DNA of 64,000 bases from the NCBI RefSeq assembly GCF_900176355.1, contig NZ_FWXI01000003.1, forward strand, positions 248,001-312,000. Reading direction: 5' to 3'. The notes below the pieces were generated by a model that had not been told where the DNA came from, ran no database searches, and saw only the letters and a list, made by a program, of their open reading frames with translations. Below are positions 1 through 9,210 of this stretch, piece by piece. Each line of letters starts with the position of its first letter. The stretch's first letter is position 1. Origin of the DNA: Sporomusa malonica (GTDB taxonomy: Bacteria; Bacillota; Negativicutes; Sporomusales; Sporomusaceae). The translations under genes and the position numbers were made by a program.

Positions 1-26
1 ATTGTCAAGGCTTCCATTTTGTTCAT
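1..26 (-). CDS. 5' end of a gene cut by the left edge (MNKMEALT...)
   Basis: An ATG on the minus strand at 24-26 is preceded at 9 bases by AGGAG, so a gene starts here and runs out of the window. Only eight codons are visible, too few to identify it. It lies downstream of the UROD/porin operon in the same direction but is separated from it by about 215 bases holding a large hairpin, so it may have its own regulation. Confidence 0.5.
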
Positions 27-240
27 ATGCGATTTCTCCTGCTGCTTGCACTATAAAATAACTATTAACTGCCACTCAGAAAGCATCTCCGCTGCCTGGC
101 AAAAGTGCTAAAAAACCAACACTCCTATAGCAGCAAAGATGCTTTCCAAAAAACAATTAGAATAAAACAACCTAATCGCCCATCAATAAATAGATTACCA
201 TCTGGTCGAGTAGAATCTATTGAAAGCTTCTACTTCATAT
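27..240 (-). other. Intergenic leader with long-range hairpin
   Basis: No gene is seen. Arms at 79-95 and 130-146 (GAAAGCATCT-CC-GCTGC and its near-complement) can pair over 17 positions with a two-base interior mismatch, enclosing about 34 bases. On the minus strand this lies in the presumed 5' leader of the gene at the left edge. No poly-T run follows on either strand, so it is not a standard terminator. Confidence 0.4.
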
Positions 241-1347
241 CTATTTTCCGGTAGCGGCAGAAATCATAGCCTTAACGTTTTCTACTCTTGCATTAGGTGG
301 AATTGAGCAACCTGAAGATAAGATAAAACCGGACCCCATGTCTTTAATTAATTGCGTGCAGTAGTTGTATACCTCATCCGGTGTACCTAGAGCAAGCTTA
401 GCTGCAGGAACATCTCCTTTAATACACATGCGATCGCCAAGAACTTCTTTTATTTTATATATATTGGTAGCGTTGTCAGTTTCAAATACACACTTACCTT
501 TTGGAAATGAACGGAAGTAATCAAGGTCGCGTTCCCAGTTTGAATCGATGTGAAGGTTAGCTATGGCACCCTCTTCAATAATTACATCAGCCATTCCTTT
601 TAGGTATTTCCAAACAAAGCGCTCCCACAGCTTGGGAGAGAAAAATTCACCAGCACCTCGTGCGGGAGACATAAATACGACTGTCGACTTAGTAGCGCGG
701 ATTTGTTGACGCAACATATCAAGAGTATCTTTTTGAATGACATCGAGAACGGCTTCCACCTTATCCGGCATTTTGTATAAATCTCTCATTAGCTTTGGCA
801 GAGAGCGTCCGCCGCCGAGAAGTTCATTAACCGTTGCAGTTACTATCGGGCTATATAGCACATACCCCTCATCTTCAATATTTTTAACCATTTGGGGCGT
901 ATCAGCCAATTCCCCCATAATCGGACCTAGGTTGTAATTCAGCCGATTAATCAAATAATCCTGATAAAACGGGCCCCATCCCTTATTAAGAATGGTGTCG
1001 TAATCGTCAGTAGTCATTACTTCTCTTTCGTCCAACTGCCACAGGGCATCATCCGGGAGCTCTTTACCAGGCATCTTAACGTGGGACATAAAAATCAACG
1101 GAAATAACGGCCCACCTGCAAATGCACTATTTGAACCATCAACATCCCCAAAAGTTTTTAAGGATTTAAGCATTACTTGATTCTGAGTTTTAAGACTTGA
1201 GCAAAATTCTGACATTTTAACACCCATATGATATGCACAGAAAGAATCCATCATAAGTACTACCGGTGTTCTGTCTGGTTTCTCCAAAGCGATAGCTTTA
1301 TTAATCCTGGTCTTGCGTTCTAAAAGCAACTCTTGTGCAGTTTTCAC
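241..1347 (-). CDS. UROD-family (MtaA-like) methyltransferase
   Basis: A 368-residue protein of the uroporphyrinogen decarboxylase superfamily, in the branch that moves methyl groups to or from corrinoid proteins rather than making haem. Start is GTG with AAGGAG 7 bases upstream. The C-terminal half carries His266-Ile-Asp268 (HIDSNW) and Cys347 (SSGCSIPPNA), the places where MtaA-type enzymes hold zinc, but Asp stands where MtaA has Cys. It is closely similar to the proteins at 16498 and 2770. It is the last gene of an operon: UROD (2770), SLH porin (1381), then this gene 33 bases on. The substrate is unknown; demethylation of a methoxylated or methylated compound is inferred from the family and from the fhs gene nearby. 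A haem-pathway HemE is unlikely because of the paralog number and context. Confidence 0.85.
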   Translation of the reverse strand: MKTAQELLLERKTRINKAIALEKPDRTPVVLMMDSFCAYHMGVKMSEFCSSLKTQNQVMLKSLKTFGDVDGSNSAFAGGPLFPLIFMSHVKMPGKELPDDALWQLDEREVMTTDDYDTILNKGWGPFYQDYLINRLNYNLGPIMGELADTPQMVKNIEDEGYVLYSPIVTATVNELLGGGRSLPKLMRDLYKMPDKVEAVLDVIQKDTLDMLRQQIRATKSTVVFMSPARGAGEFFSPKLWERFVWKYLKGMADVIIEEGAIANLHIDSNWERDLDYFRSFPKGKCVFETDNATNIYKIKEVLGDRMCIKGDVPAAKLALGTPDEVYNYCTQLIKDMGSGFILSSGCSIPPNARVENVKAMISAATGK

Positions 1348-1380
1348 GATAACACTCCTTATTGAATGAATTATTTTAGA

Positions 1381-2700
1381 TTAGAAAATCCAGGTTAACT
1401 GGCTAATCAAGAATTTCTGACTCTTATCCGGTAAACCTAAGCCGCCTACTTTTACAGCTTCCAAATCACCATAGATAACTGAAAGCATTGCCTGTGGCGC
1501 AACTGTTACTTCAAATCCATATTCAAAACCTTGAACATCGTTGATACTGCTACTTTGCGCAGGATATGTCCAGTTATTGGGAGCGGTTAATGCGCCAGTA
1601 TATTGTAATATATCAAAACCATTGTCAGCCTTCCGATACCCTACCCAAGCACCTAACGTTCCTACTGCAAATGGATTTGCCCCCTTATATTTTGCCCTGA
1701 TATACATTCCCTTAGGCGAATCGCCACCATTAAAGAGCTTAGCATTGGTTGCAGTATTTACGCCATACTCACCTTGCAGGTTGAAATTAGGTATCCCGGT
1801 GTATTCCAATCCCACTGCTTTTGAATCATAAAAATCGAGACCTGTGTCAGAACCTTTATTATTGGAAGTGTAAGCAAATAGCATCTTGGTATTCTTGTTT
1901 AATTTAAATTGCGTATCAGCTAGTAACCATGTATAATCTGTTTTCTTACCAGAATAAATAGTTGTTTTCATATCTTTGCCAAAACTCACTTTTCCACCAT
2001 CTACATAGGGCGCATTAAACAATAGTCCTTTGCCGACTGTAGGAATAAATCTGCCTGCAGACCACTCAAAATTGCCATTCTTACTTACATAATACGCTTC
2101 CTCAAACTGAACTGAGCTATCAGTTCTCGTATCTCCTGATATTGAGTCATTTCCGATTGTAGCGTGAAAGTAATTGTTGCTGTCAAACTTTTTGTCTACA
2201 AATACGTATAATGCAGTGCGGAGTTCCGATTTATCCGATGGTTGACCAGTGTAATATGGGTCCCCTCCAAGAGCAGCGTCAGGTACAAGTGGGCGCGGAT
2301 TCTCGGTCCATTCATGCCTGATTCGCGCTACGCCTGAAAATTTCAAGCTATTAGTATCCTTGTCCTCCAGAGTTTTGACACGTACACCAATACTTGTCAA
2401 TTCCTTCGAAAACTCAGCCGACAACTTTTCCAGTACAGCCTTGGTTTCGGCATTCGCTTTTTCTTCCTTAGTAAGAGCATTGGCTACAATAAGAGCCATT
2501 TCATACCTTGTCATAGTTTTGTCGCCACGGAAAGTGCCATCGCCAACTCCATCAATTACACCAGCATCAGCCAGCTTCTTCACGGCATCATATGCCCAGT
2601 GTTTAGCCGGAAGGTCACTAAAGGTACTACCTGCAGCAAATGCCAGATTGGAAATGCAAAAGACCATCAGTATAACGAGGGTAATTAACGGTTTTTTCAT
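1381..2700 (-). CDS. SLH-domain outer-membrane porin
   Basis: A 439-residue envelope protein. A signal peptide (MKKPLITLVILMVFC..., cleaved near AFA-AG) is followed by one S-layer homology domain (about residues 25-80: FSDLPAKHWAYDAVKKLADAG...TMTRYEMALIVANAL), a short coiled-coil stretch, then a long beta-rich region ending in an aromatic residue (LTWIF). This is the OmpM-like design of Negativicutes: the SLH domain anchors to the cell wall while the barrel spans the outer membrane. I chose the ATG at 2698-2700, with GGGTGGGG upstream, over a GTG four codons earlier. It sits between two UROD genes in one operon, so it probably admits their substrate; the solute is not known. Confidence 0.9.
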   Translation of the reverse strand: MKKPLITLVILMVFCISNLAFAAGSTFSDLPAKHWAYDAVKKLADAGVIDGVGDGTFRGDKTMTRYEMALIVANALTKEEKANAETKAVLEKLSAEFSKELTSIGVRVKTLEDKDTNSLKFSGVARIRHEWTENPRPLVPDAALGGDPYYTGQPSDKSELRTALYVFVDKKFDSNNYFHATIGNDSISGDTRTDSSVQFEEAYYVSKNGNFEWSAGRFIPTVGKGLLFNAPYVDGGKVSFGKDMKTTIYSGKKTDYTWLLADTQFKLNKNTKMLFAYTSNNKGSDTGLDFYDSKAVGLEYTGIPNFNLQGEYGVNTATNAKLFNGGDSPKGMYIRAKYKGANPFAVGTLGAWVGYRKADNGFDILQYTGALTAPNNWTYPAQSSSINDVQGFEYGFEVTVAPQAMLSVIYGDLEAVKVGGLGLPDKSQKFLISQLTWIF

Positions 2701-2769
2701 TATTTTCCCCACCCATTCTTGTATTTTTAAGGAACCAACATCGTCTCTTTATAAGGCGCTAAATCCCTT

Positions 2770-3882
2770 CTATTTACCAGTAGCCGCGGAAATCATGGCT
2801 TTAACATTCTCAGGTTTTGCATTAAGAGGAGTACAGCAGCCCACGGCCAAAATGAAGCCATCCGGCCCTAAATCGTTAATTAATTTTCTGCTGTACTGGT
2901 ATACTTCATCTGGTGTTCCCAATGTAAGCATGGCTGCAGGCACATCACCCATGATACACATATGACCACTCAATGCTTTTTTGGCCTTATATAAATCAGT
3001 ATTACTATCGGAAGATAAGATACACTTACCTTTGGGGAACTCGCGTAAATGTTCAATAGCTCGGGTCCAATTATTGTCCCAATGGAGTAATGCATAAGCC
3101 CCTGAGTCAACTACTGCTTCTACCTGCCTTTTAAGAAACGGCAGAGCAAAACGTTCCCACATTTTAGCCGACATATATTCTGGCGCACACCGAGTTGCTC
3201 CTGTAAAGACAGCAAATGGTTTAATCTGATCGATTTGCATTTTTATCATAGCAATCAGTTCTGTGGTAATAACATCTAGTACTGCTTCTACCTTATCTGG
3301 TATTCGATACAAATCTTTTGTTAAGTTAGCCATCCCCCTGGCACTTGAAAGAACATCAAAGGGAACCCCAAAGATTTGTGGGCTAAATGGCACAATACCC
3401 GCATTAACATAGTTCGTAACTATTTTCTGCCAGTCAGACGATACGTACTTTTGCAAATCAGGTACAGCAAGCGGCAGATACTTTTCAAATACTTGCTGTT
3501 GATAATAGGCAAACCCTTTATCTAAAATGACATCATAATCTTCCACAGACATCGGGGAGATTTCATCAATTTGCCATTGAGCATCAGGGGGTAATTCCCT
3601 CCCTGGCAGTTTTACCTTGGCGAAAGTTGCCGCCCCTAAAGCATGAACGCAAGGTACTAAATACTGAATACCATCGATCTCGCCAAGTTGGGCTAGTGAT
3701 TTCAAATTGGTTTGACTACTTCCCTCCAGATCTTCAAGATAGTCGGCTAAAGATACTTCCATGTGCCGGGCAAAAAAAGAATCGGCAGCTAGAACGACCG
3801 GCACTCGGTCTGGTGTTCCGCCTGAGATTGCAGTAATAAGCCTGTTGAAATGTGTACTAAATAATTGCTGACGACTTTCCAT
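2770..3882 (-). CDS. UROD-family (MtaA-like) methyltransferase
   Basis: A 370-residue UROD-fold protein, first gene of the UROD-porin-UROD operon, with AAAGGAGG before its ATG. The key positions are HWD (LLHWDNNW) and a C-terminal GCCTPLNA, so it keeps the His-X-Asp...Cys pattern of its paralogs. It is more divergent from the genes at 241 and 16498 than those are from each other, yet shares their C-terminus (ENVKAMISAATGK). It is divergent to the LysR gene at 4140 across about 260 bases containing a GACTATTTAGTC palindrome at 3908-3919. Methyl transfer between a substrate and a corrinoid protein is inferred from the family; no corrinoid protein gene is adjacent, so the partner must be encoded elsewhere, possibly at 55775. 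Confidence 0.83.
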   Translation of the reverse strand: MESRQQLFSTHFNRLITAISGGTPDRVPVVLAADSFFARHMEVSLADYLEDLEGSSQTNLKSLAQLGEIDGIQYLVPCVHALGAATFAKVKLPGRELPPDAQWQIDEISPMSVEDYDVILDKGFAYYQQQVFEKYLPLAVPDLQKYVSSDWQKIVTNYVNAGIVPFSPQIFGVPFDVLSSARGMANLTKDLYRIPDKVEAVLDVITTELIAMIKMQIDQIKPFAVFTGATRCAPEYMSAKMWERFALPFLKRQVEAVVDSGAYALLHWDNNWTRAIEHLREFPKGKCILSSDSNTDLYKAKKALSGHMCIMGDVPAAMLTLGTPDEVYQYSRKLINDLGPDGFILAVGCCTPLNAKPENVKAMISAATGK

Positions 3883-4139
3883 AGCATCCTCCTTTACATC
3901 ACTTCTAGACTATTTAGTCCTCTGCATAAGATAGCATTTACATGTCTACATAATTAGCGAAATCTTCATGCATTCTTATACTATAATGGTAGTCCCATAA
4001 TGTAATTGCCGTCAAATTCCTATAATTCCGAAAACTATTCCCAAAAATCGTGCTAATTCTTTAAGATTTCTACCTTTTTAGCGGATTTTATACTATTATT
4101 AGATTAGTGATTTCTTAGCATGCCGGAGGATGATTTCCT

Positions 4140-5033
4140 ATGGATATCCGTAGTTTACGTTCTTTTTTAATGGTTGCACAATGTCTAAGCTTTACCGAGG
4201 CTGCCAAACGTATATATATAGGTCAGTCGGCTCTAAGTAAACAAATTGCTGAACTAGAAGAGGAATTAGGGGTTGAATTATTTTTTCGCCACCACCGTTC
4301 ACTTGAATTGACAGCATCAGGCAAAACGCTACTTAGAGAAGGCGCTATTCTCATCGATAAGGTTGCCGAAGTTGTCGAAAAAACTAAGCTAGCTCAGCGC
4401 GGAATACGTGGCAACCTAAAAATCGGCTGTTTTGGACTTGAAGATGCCTTTCTACCCCACGCCCTAAGAAAATTCAGGTCTCTTTATCCACAAATAAGTC
4501 TGGATATTCGCCTACTCACCCTCAAAATGATAGAGAATGGTTTAGAATCTGAAGATTTGGATCTTGGCTTTACTGTACTGCTAGGAACTGAGTCAAAAAC
4601 CAGCCGTTTCATGAACCTTTTAATTCATAGGAGTCCTTTATGCTTTTTGTTGCCAAATGATCATAAATACGCCCACGAGACTTCTATTGATATCTCTTGT
4701 TTAGCTAATGATTCTTTCATTATGCTATATGAAGCAGAATGCCAACAGGGCTTTGACTGGATCATGGACGCTTGTAAAAAGCGAGGATTTACACCAGATA
4801 TCGCTAGTAAAACAACGCGCATGGAAAGCGTATATTGGCAAGTAGAAGCGGGTATTGGTGTTTCATTTACGGTCAAAGATCATTCAATCAATCATCACAT
4901 ACACTCGAGCATTTCCATAGTTGATATGCAGGGAGACGATGCTGTTGCTAATGTAATGGCCGTCTGGAAGAAGGAACATCATAACCCTGCTATTCCACTT
5001 TTCCTCAAGGTACTTGAAACTATTAAGGCATGA
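4140..5033 (+). CDS. LysR-family transcriptional regulator
   Basis: 297 residues with the N-terminal winged helix-turn-helix of LysR proteins (MDIRSLRSFLMVAQCLSFTEAAKR...) and a C-terminal substrate-binding-like effector domain. Its ATG follows GGAGG. It is transcribed away from the UROD-porin-UROD operon, the usual arrangement for a LysR protein controlling its neighbour, so it probably senses that operon's substrate. Three more LysR genes in this window (15361, 34489, 36963) have the same divergent relation to catabolic genes; those at 15361 and 36963 also face UROD genes. A strong terminator follows at 5170-5214. Confidence 0.92.
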   Translation: MDIRSLRSFLMVAQCLSFTEAAKRIYIGQSALSKQIAELEEELGVELFFRHHRSLELTASGKTLLREGAILIDKVAEVVEKTKLAQRGIRGNLKIGCFGLEDAFLPHALRKFRSLYPQISLDIRLLTLKMIENGLESEDLDLGFTVLLGTESKTSRFMNLLIHRSPLCFLLPNDHKYAHETSIDISCLANDSFIMLYEAECQQGFDWIMDACKKRGFTPDIASKTTRMESVYWQVEAGIGVSFTVKDHSINHHIHSSISIVDMQGDDAVANVMAVWKKEHHNPAIPLFLKVLETIKA

Positions 5034-5169
5034 ACACAACTACCTCATGCTAGATTGGATCATCACAAACTGTGGTAATAAGTAGCGTGTTTTCTCTATA
5101 TAAATCTTGCTTAACACACAAACTGGCACTAATAGAATTGTTAAGAAATTGACAGCAATGTAAGGATAA

Positions 5170-5214
5170 AACAAGGGGATGTGCTGAAACATAGTTTCAA
5201 CACATCCCCTTGTT
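5170..5214. terminator. Rho-independent terminator (bidirectional)
   Basis: A 21-base stem with one mismatch (AACAAGGGGATGTGCTGAAAC and complement) around a three-base loop, followed on the plus strand by TATTTTATTTAT. It ends the LysR transcript. Confidence 0.85.
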
Positions 5215-5384
5215 ATTTTATTTATCCGGTTGTATTCACTATCTTTTTTTCAGCCACCTTTGCCTGAATAGCAATCAGCTCTTCCTGGGCAGATTCCCAC
5301 ACCAAGGAGGGTTAATATGATCAACTGCACTAAACTAAGTAATATGATCGTCTCTTGAACACTACCCGCGCCTACAATTTACTT
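5215..5384. other. Intergenic region with possible gene remnant and mini-ORF
   Basis: No intact gene is seen. On the minus strand 5222-5299 reads as a C-terminus-like stretch (WESAQEELIAIQAKV...VNTTG, stop) without a usable start, perhaps a remnant of an unidentified protein. On the plus strand a 13-codon ORF (MINCTKLSNMIVS, 5317-5358) has a good AAGGAGGG ribosome site. Neither can be given a function. Confidence 0.3.
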
Positions 5385-5729
5385 TCACAGCTTCTTAATT
5401 CCAATCAATTCTTGGCCCCATTTTGCAAATTCATCAAGAACTGGCAGAAGTCTGTTTCCAATCTCTGTTAATGAATATTCAACACGTGGTGGTATTTCGT
5501 TGTACTGTACTCTATTAACAATTCCACTTTCCTCAAGCTCTTTAAGTGAACTTGTCAGCATCATATTGGTTATTCCTAAAATACTCTTTTTTAATTCGTT
5601 GTATCTAAGCGTCCCGTTTTGACAAAGCACCCAAAGTATCGGTAACTTCCACTTACCTTCTATAACCTTTAATGCAAAGCCAACAGGACATAAATCATCT
5701 TTTATTGAAAAAGTTTTAATTTCTTTCAC
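5385..5729 (-). CDS. HxlR-family transcriptional regulator
   Basis: 114 residues, a single winged helix-turn-helix domain of the HxlR type. The typical N-terminal CPV (DDLCPVGFALKVIEGKWKL) is present, then the recognition region (LRYNELKKSILGITNMMLTSSLKELEESG) and the wing (PPRVEYSLTEIG). It is divergent from the flavin-binding protein gene at 5848, with about 118 bases between them rich in A+T, and most likely controls that gene. HxlR proteins often respond to redox or electrophile stress through the conserved Cys; that role here is inferred. Confidence 0.9.
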   Translation of the reverse strand: MKEIKTFSIKDDLCPVGFALKVIEGKWKLPILWVLCQNGTLRYNELKKSILGITNMMLTSSLKELEESGIVNRVQYNEIPPRVEYSLTEIGNRLLPVLDEFAKWGQELIGIKKL

Positions 5730-5847
5730 GCTTCAACCTCCTATACTCACAAAAAACTTACTTAGTAATAATAATCTGCATACTTGTTATAATATTATCA
5801 ACACATATAATTATACTATAACTAACAAAATTATTGGAGGTCATACT

Positions 5848-6240
5848 ATGAATGAAGTTTTTAATTTTCTTCAAGACTGTGGAATATTCTTCGTTTCCAC
5901 AGTTGATGGCAACCAGCCAAGAGTTCGTCCATTCAGCTTCGCAATGGAGCATGAAGGCAAGCTCTGCTTTGCCACAAGCAACCAAAAACCGTTTTATGCA
6001 CAACTAATGGCAAATCCGAATATTGAAATTTGTGCGTCAAAAAATGGAAGGTGGTTGCGCCTAAGCGGCAAAGCTGTATTCTGCACTACAAAAGAAGCTA
6101 AAGCCCAGGCACTAGATGCACTGCCAATGCTAAAACAGATGTACTCTGTGGAAGATGAGATTTTTGAAATTTTCTATCTTGAGAATGCCATTGCGAATTT
6201 TTGTTCAATGACTGGTGAAAGCAAGACTGTTAACCTTTAA
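5848..6240 (+). CDS. Pyridoxamine 5'-phosphate oxidase-family flavin-binding protein
   Basis: A 130-residue protein of the PNPOx-like split-barrel family (MNEVFNFLQDCGIFFVSTVDGNQPRVRPFSFAMEHEGKLCF...). Small members bind FMN or F420-like cofactors and act on unknown small molecules; they are not vitamin B6 synthesis enzymes. A clear GGAGG precedes the ATG. It stands alone, divergent from an HxlR regulator, an arrangement common for stress-related flavoproteins. Its terminator is shared with ndk at 6281-6318. Confidence 0.85.
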   Translation: MNEVFNFLQDCGIFFVSTVDGNQPRVRPFSFAMEHEGKLCFATSNQKPFYAQLMANPNIEICASKNGRWLRLSGKAVFCTTKEAKAQALDALPMLKQMYSVEDEIFEIFYLENAIANFCSMTGESKTVNL

Positions 6241-6280
6241 TTTTAAAACAATTTCTATTGTCAAATAAACTCTCATAAAA

Positions 6281-6318
6281 AAAGAATCAACAGCCCGCTC
6301 TTGGGTTGTTGATTCTTT
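6281..6318. terminator. Bidirectional terminator between PNPOx-like gene and ndk
   Basis: Stem AAAGAATCAACAGCCC pairs with GGGTTGTTGATTCTTT around a six-base loop. On the minus strand it is followed by seven T, so it mainly ends the ndk transcript. Confidence 0.85.
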
Positions 6319-6379
6319 AACTATTTCCATCACTTTCCGCCGATAGATATGATATGATTAAAACCATTATATGTATATA

Positions 6380-6805
6380 TTATCCATAAACTTCCCCTAC
6401 AGTAAAATAAATCGCAATTTCCCGCTTAGCACTTACAACACTATCTGAACCATGCACAATATTATTATCCATAGTCGTAGCATAGTCACCGCGTATCGTG
6501 CCTGGCTGAGCCTCGGCTGGATTCGTAGCCCCCATCATTTTCCGCACTATGCTGACCGCATGCGGTCCGGTAACCACAATTGCCATAACCGGTCCTGAAG
6601 TAATAAATTCAAGCAAAGCCGGATAAAAAGGTTTATCCTGATGTTCCTCATAATGCTTAGCAGCGACATCCCGAGTCAGCCGCACTAGCTTGAGCGCAGA
6701 AATGTCAAGTCCGCGCCGTTCAAAACGGCTAATGATCTCACCACATAACTTCCTCTTAACTGCGTCCGGTTTCAACAATACAAGCGTACTTTCTATGGTA
6801 TTCAT
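6380..6805 (-). CDS. ndk: Nucleoside diphosphate kinase
   Basis: 141 residues, the usual length for NDK, which moves the gamma phosphate from ATP to other nucleoside diphosphates. The N-terminus ([13 protein letters not shown]) and the active-site histidine motif (NIVHGSDS) are present, along with the RGDYA segment. The ATG has GGAGG about 10 bases upstream. It follows a 68-residue unknown gene in the same direction with about 45 bases between them. It is a cytosolic housekeeping enzyme with no evident link to the catabolic modules. Confidence 0.97.
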   Translation of the reverse strand: MNTIESTLVLLKPDAVKRKLCGEIISRFERRGLDISALKLVRLTRDVAAKHYEEHQDKPFYPALLEFITSGPVMAIVVTGPHAVSIVRKMMGATNPAEAQPGTIRGDYATTMDNNIVHGSDSVVSAKREIAIYFTVGEVYG

Positions 6806-6850
6806 ATATTTATATTACCTCCAGATCTAAAAGTATTAATCGCGTCAATC

Positions 6851-7057
6851 CTACGATTTTCTCATTGTAGGTACTTCATATTCAGATAGTGAGCATATTT
6901 CTCTTGCGATTGCAGCCATCTGCCTAATAATCTGAGCTATTTCGCGATGCTCCTTTCCAGAATCGCACATTATCTTGCAAGCCTTTTGGAAGCTTTCCGC
7001 AAGCAGTTGCAAATCATTGTCAGTATCCTGTTGGACACGCGAAGCATCACTTTGCAT
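6851..7057 (-). CDS. Small hypothetical helical protein
   Basis: About 68 residues, charged and predicted largely helical, ending SLSEYEVPTMRKS. Two ATGs lie two codons apart; the inner one (7055-7057) has better spacing from GAGGTG and is chosen. Cys residues occur in KIMCDSG and REICSL, but no known motif is seen. It lies between fhs (with a terminator in between) and ndk. I do not recognise the family and give no function. Confidence 0.6.
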   Translation of the reverse strand: MQSDASRVQQDTDNDLQLLAESFQKACKIMCDSGKEHREIAQIIRQMAAIAREICSLSEYEVPTMRKS

Positions 7058-7084
7058 TTTCATTCACCTCTATTGATATGCTAA

Positions 7085-7129
7085 AACGAGGAAAGCCATC
7101 AGATATATATGCCGACAGCTTTCCTTGTT
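7085..7129 (-). terminator. Terminator after fhs
   Basis: Arms AACGAGGAAAGC and GCTTTCCTTGTT pair across about 21 bases. On the minus strand the hairpin lies directly after the fhs stop and is followed by a short T-containing tract. Confidence 0.65.
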
Positions 7130-7153
7130 TTTAATAATTATATTCTTCGTGGA

Positions 7154-8821
7154 CTAGAATAATCCAACAATCTTACCGCTATTATCGATATCCATTTTAA
7201 CCGCGGAGGGTTCCTTAGGCAGTCCGGGCATGGTCATAATTTCGCCGGTAATGGCTACTAAAAAGCCGGCACCAGCAGCAACCCTTACCTCGCGGACGGT
7301 AACTTTAAATCCGGTTGGACGCCCCATCTTAGTCATGTCATCACTTAGAGAGTATTGGGTCTTGGCCATGCAAATCGGGGTTTTATCAAAACCCATGGTG
7401 GTAAGTTCTTGGATAGTTTTTTCTGCGGCACTTGTGTAGTTAACGCCGTCAGCACCGTAGATTTTAGTGGCAATAGCTGCAATTTTATCTTTTATCGGAG
7501 CTTTTTCATCATAAGCGAAGGTAAAGTTATTAGGCTTCTCACAAGCAGCCAGCACTTTTTCCGCCAGCACCTGCCCACCAAGGCTGCCTTTAGCCCATAC
7601 CTCAGATAATGCTACTTCAGCGCCCATTGCATTACATTTTTCTTCTACAAAGTTCAACTCGTTGGCAGTATCTGTTGGGAAAGCGTTGATAGCTACTACA
7701 GCTGGCAGGCCAAATTGCTGAATGTTTTCAATATGCTTAGTAAGATTTGCAAGACCTTTCTCCAACGCTGCCATGTTCTCACCGGCTAATTCGTTCTTGG
7801 GAACGCCACCATGCATCTTGAGTGCACGAACTGTAGCTACGATAACGACTGCACTGGGTTGGAAGCCGGCAAAACGGCACTTGATATCAATGAATTTTTC
7901 TGCACCCAAGTCTGCGCCAAACCCTGCCTCTGTGACACAGTAATCAGCTAGTTTGAGGGCATACTTAGTCGCCGATACACTATTGCAGCCATGAGCAATA
8001 TTAGCAAACGGACCGCCATGAACGAAGGCAGGCGTATTTTCCAGTGTTTGCACAAGATTGGGTTTAATAGCATCTTTAAATAGAAGCGTTAAAGCACCGG
8101 TAACTTTTAGATCATTAGGAGTAACAGGTTTCCCGTCATGCGTATAAGCAATAATAATCCGGCCAATGCGCTCTTTCATATCGTCAAGGTCTTTAGCCAA
8201 ACAAAGAATGGCCATCATTTCAGAGGCAACAGTTATATCAAACCCGCTTTCCCGCGGCACGCCATTGGCTTTGCCGCCAAGTCCACAAACGATAAACCGC
8301 AGTGCGCGTTCATTAAGGTCAAGTACGCGACGCCAGGTAATGCGGCGGGGGTCTATACCGAGTGCATTGCCATGATGAAGGTGATTATCGAGAATGGCCG
8401 CTAATAAATTATGCGCAGTAGTAATTGCATGAAAATCGCCGGTAAAGTGAAGATTGATATCTTCCATCGGTACTACCTGAGAATAACCGCCACCTGCGGC
8501 ACCGCCCTTGACACCAAAACAGGGTCCCAATGATGGTTCACGGAGAGCAATTACTACTTTCTTGCCTTTTCTTCGGAGTGAATCACCCAAGCCTACAGTA
8601 GTGGTTGTTTTGCCCTCACCAGCGGGAGTAGGATTAATAGCCGAGACCAGAATTAGCTTGCCGTTAGGTCTGTCTTTAATCCGCTCCCAGGTTTTTAGAG
8701 AAACTTTAGCTTTGTAATTTCCGTAGAGTTCTAATTCTTCGGCAGGAATTTCTAATTCTTTAGCCACTTCTACAATAGCATTCATTTTGGCTTCTTGTGC
8801 AATTTCAACGTCACTTTTCAC
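7154..8821 (-). CDS. fhs: Formate-tetrahydrofolate ligase
   Basis: 555 residues, full length for formyl-THF synthetase, which joins formate to tetrahydrofolate at the cost of ATP in the methyl branch of the Wood-Ljungdahl pathway. The P-loop ([18 protein letters not shown]) is near residue 70, followed by the family block [20 protein letters not shown]. Start is GTG with AGGGGG about 8 bases upstream. It appears to follow the zinc-ribbon gene at 8865 in one transcript. A methyl donor pathway made of UROD and corrinoid proteins, as found elsewhere here, would deliver methyl-THF to the same pool. It supports an acetogenic or folate C1-oxidising lifestyle but does not prove it. Confidence 0.98.
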   Translation of the reverse strand: MKSDVEIAQEAKMNAIVEVAKELEIPAEELELYGNYKAKVSLKTWERIKDRPNGKLILVSAINPTPAGEGKTTTTVGLGDSLRRKGKKVVIALREPSLGPCFGVKGGAAGGGYSQVVPMEDINLHFTGDFHAITTAHNLLAAILDNHLHHGNALGIDPRRITWRRVLDLNERALRFIVCGLGGKANGVPRESGFDITVASEMMAILCLAKDLDDMKERIGRIIIAYTHDGKPVTPNDLKVTGALTLLFKDAIKPNLVQTLENTPAFVHGGPFANIAHGCNSVSATKYALKLADYCVTEAGFGADLGAEKFIDIKCRFAGFQPSAVVIVATVRALKMHGGVPKNELAGENMAALEKGLANLTKHIENIQQFGLPAVVAINAFPTDTANELNFVEEKCNAMGAEVALSEVWAKGSLGGQVLAEKVLAACEKPNNFTFAYDEKAPIKDKIAAIATKIYGADGVNYTSAAEKTIQELTTMGFDKTPICMAKTQYSLSDDMTKMGRPTGFKVTVREVRVAAGAGFLVAITGEIMTMPGLPKEPSAVKMDIDNSGKIVGLF

Positions 8822-8864
8822 AAATAAGTCCCCCTAATATGCGTAATTAAATTTCGGTTAATTC

Positions 8865-9032
8865 TTAGGCATCTGCCGCTTGAGCCACCTCTGTATTTGA
8901 GCCGTGAACTCCGCATATCGGGCATATCCAAGTTTGCACTCTTAACAGCACTTCCTTGTCTTCAAAACAATACTTAACCGTACTATATTTTGATGTCTTC
9001 TCCTCATGCTCACACCACAAAGACAGATTCAT
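8865..9032 (-). CDS. Small zinc-ribbon-like protein
   Basis: 55 residues starting MNLSLWCEHEEK, with a near-perfect AAGGAGG 7 bases before the ATG at 9030-9032; a longer reading from 9077 lacks such a site. It contains a CPICG knuckle and an earlier CEH, giving a possible metal site of the rubredoxin or zinc-ribbon type. It lies 43 bases upstream of fhs in the same direction. Function unknown. Confidence 0.6.
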   Translation of the reverse strand: MNLSLWCEHEEKTSKYSTVKYCFEDKEVLLRVQTWICPICGVHGSNTEVAQAADA

Positions 9033-9178
9033 ATTGGGGCCTCCTTTATACTTTATTAAAATACTTGCAACGCTCAATTTATTTAATCAAGCACTGCTGT
9101 TGTTTCTATCTTATCGTATTAGCCGTTAAATACGCATAAAATTCATAACTTTTAGTATTACAAAAACATTAAAAAAAA

Positions 9179-9210
9179 GAAAAACACGCCCATCACAGGT
9201 GGTGTTTTTC
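9179..9210 (-). terminator. Terminator overlapping the response-regulator stop codon
   Basis: On the minus strand GAAAAACACCACC pairs with GGGCGTGTTTTTC around TGTGAT, followed by eight T. The stop codon at 9193-9195 lies in the loop region, so the last codons form part of the hairpin. Confidence 0.85.

Noticed and set aside
71..146. Cobalamin riboswitch near the left edge
   Set aside because: A GCCACT string is present on the plus strand, but the transcript would be on the minus strand and the other conserved boxes are missing.
241..1347. Haem-synthesis uroporphyrinogen decarboxylase (HemE)
   Set aside because: Five paralogs, a C-terminal metal-type Cys, operons with porins and LysR regulators, and no haem genes argue for methyltransferase-type members of the superfamily.
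6371..6382. ATGTATATAT near the ndk stop as a further GntR-type operator
   Set aside because: It lacks the ACATCTA core and lies at a gene end rather than at a promoter.
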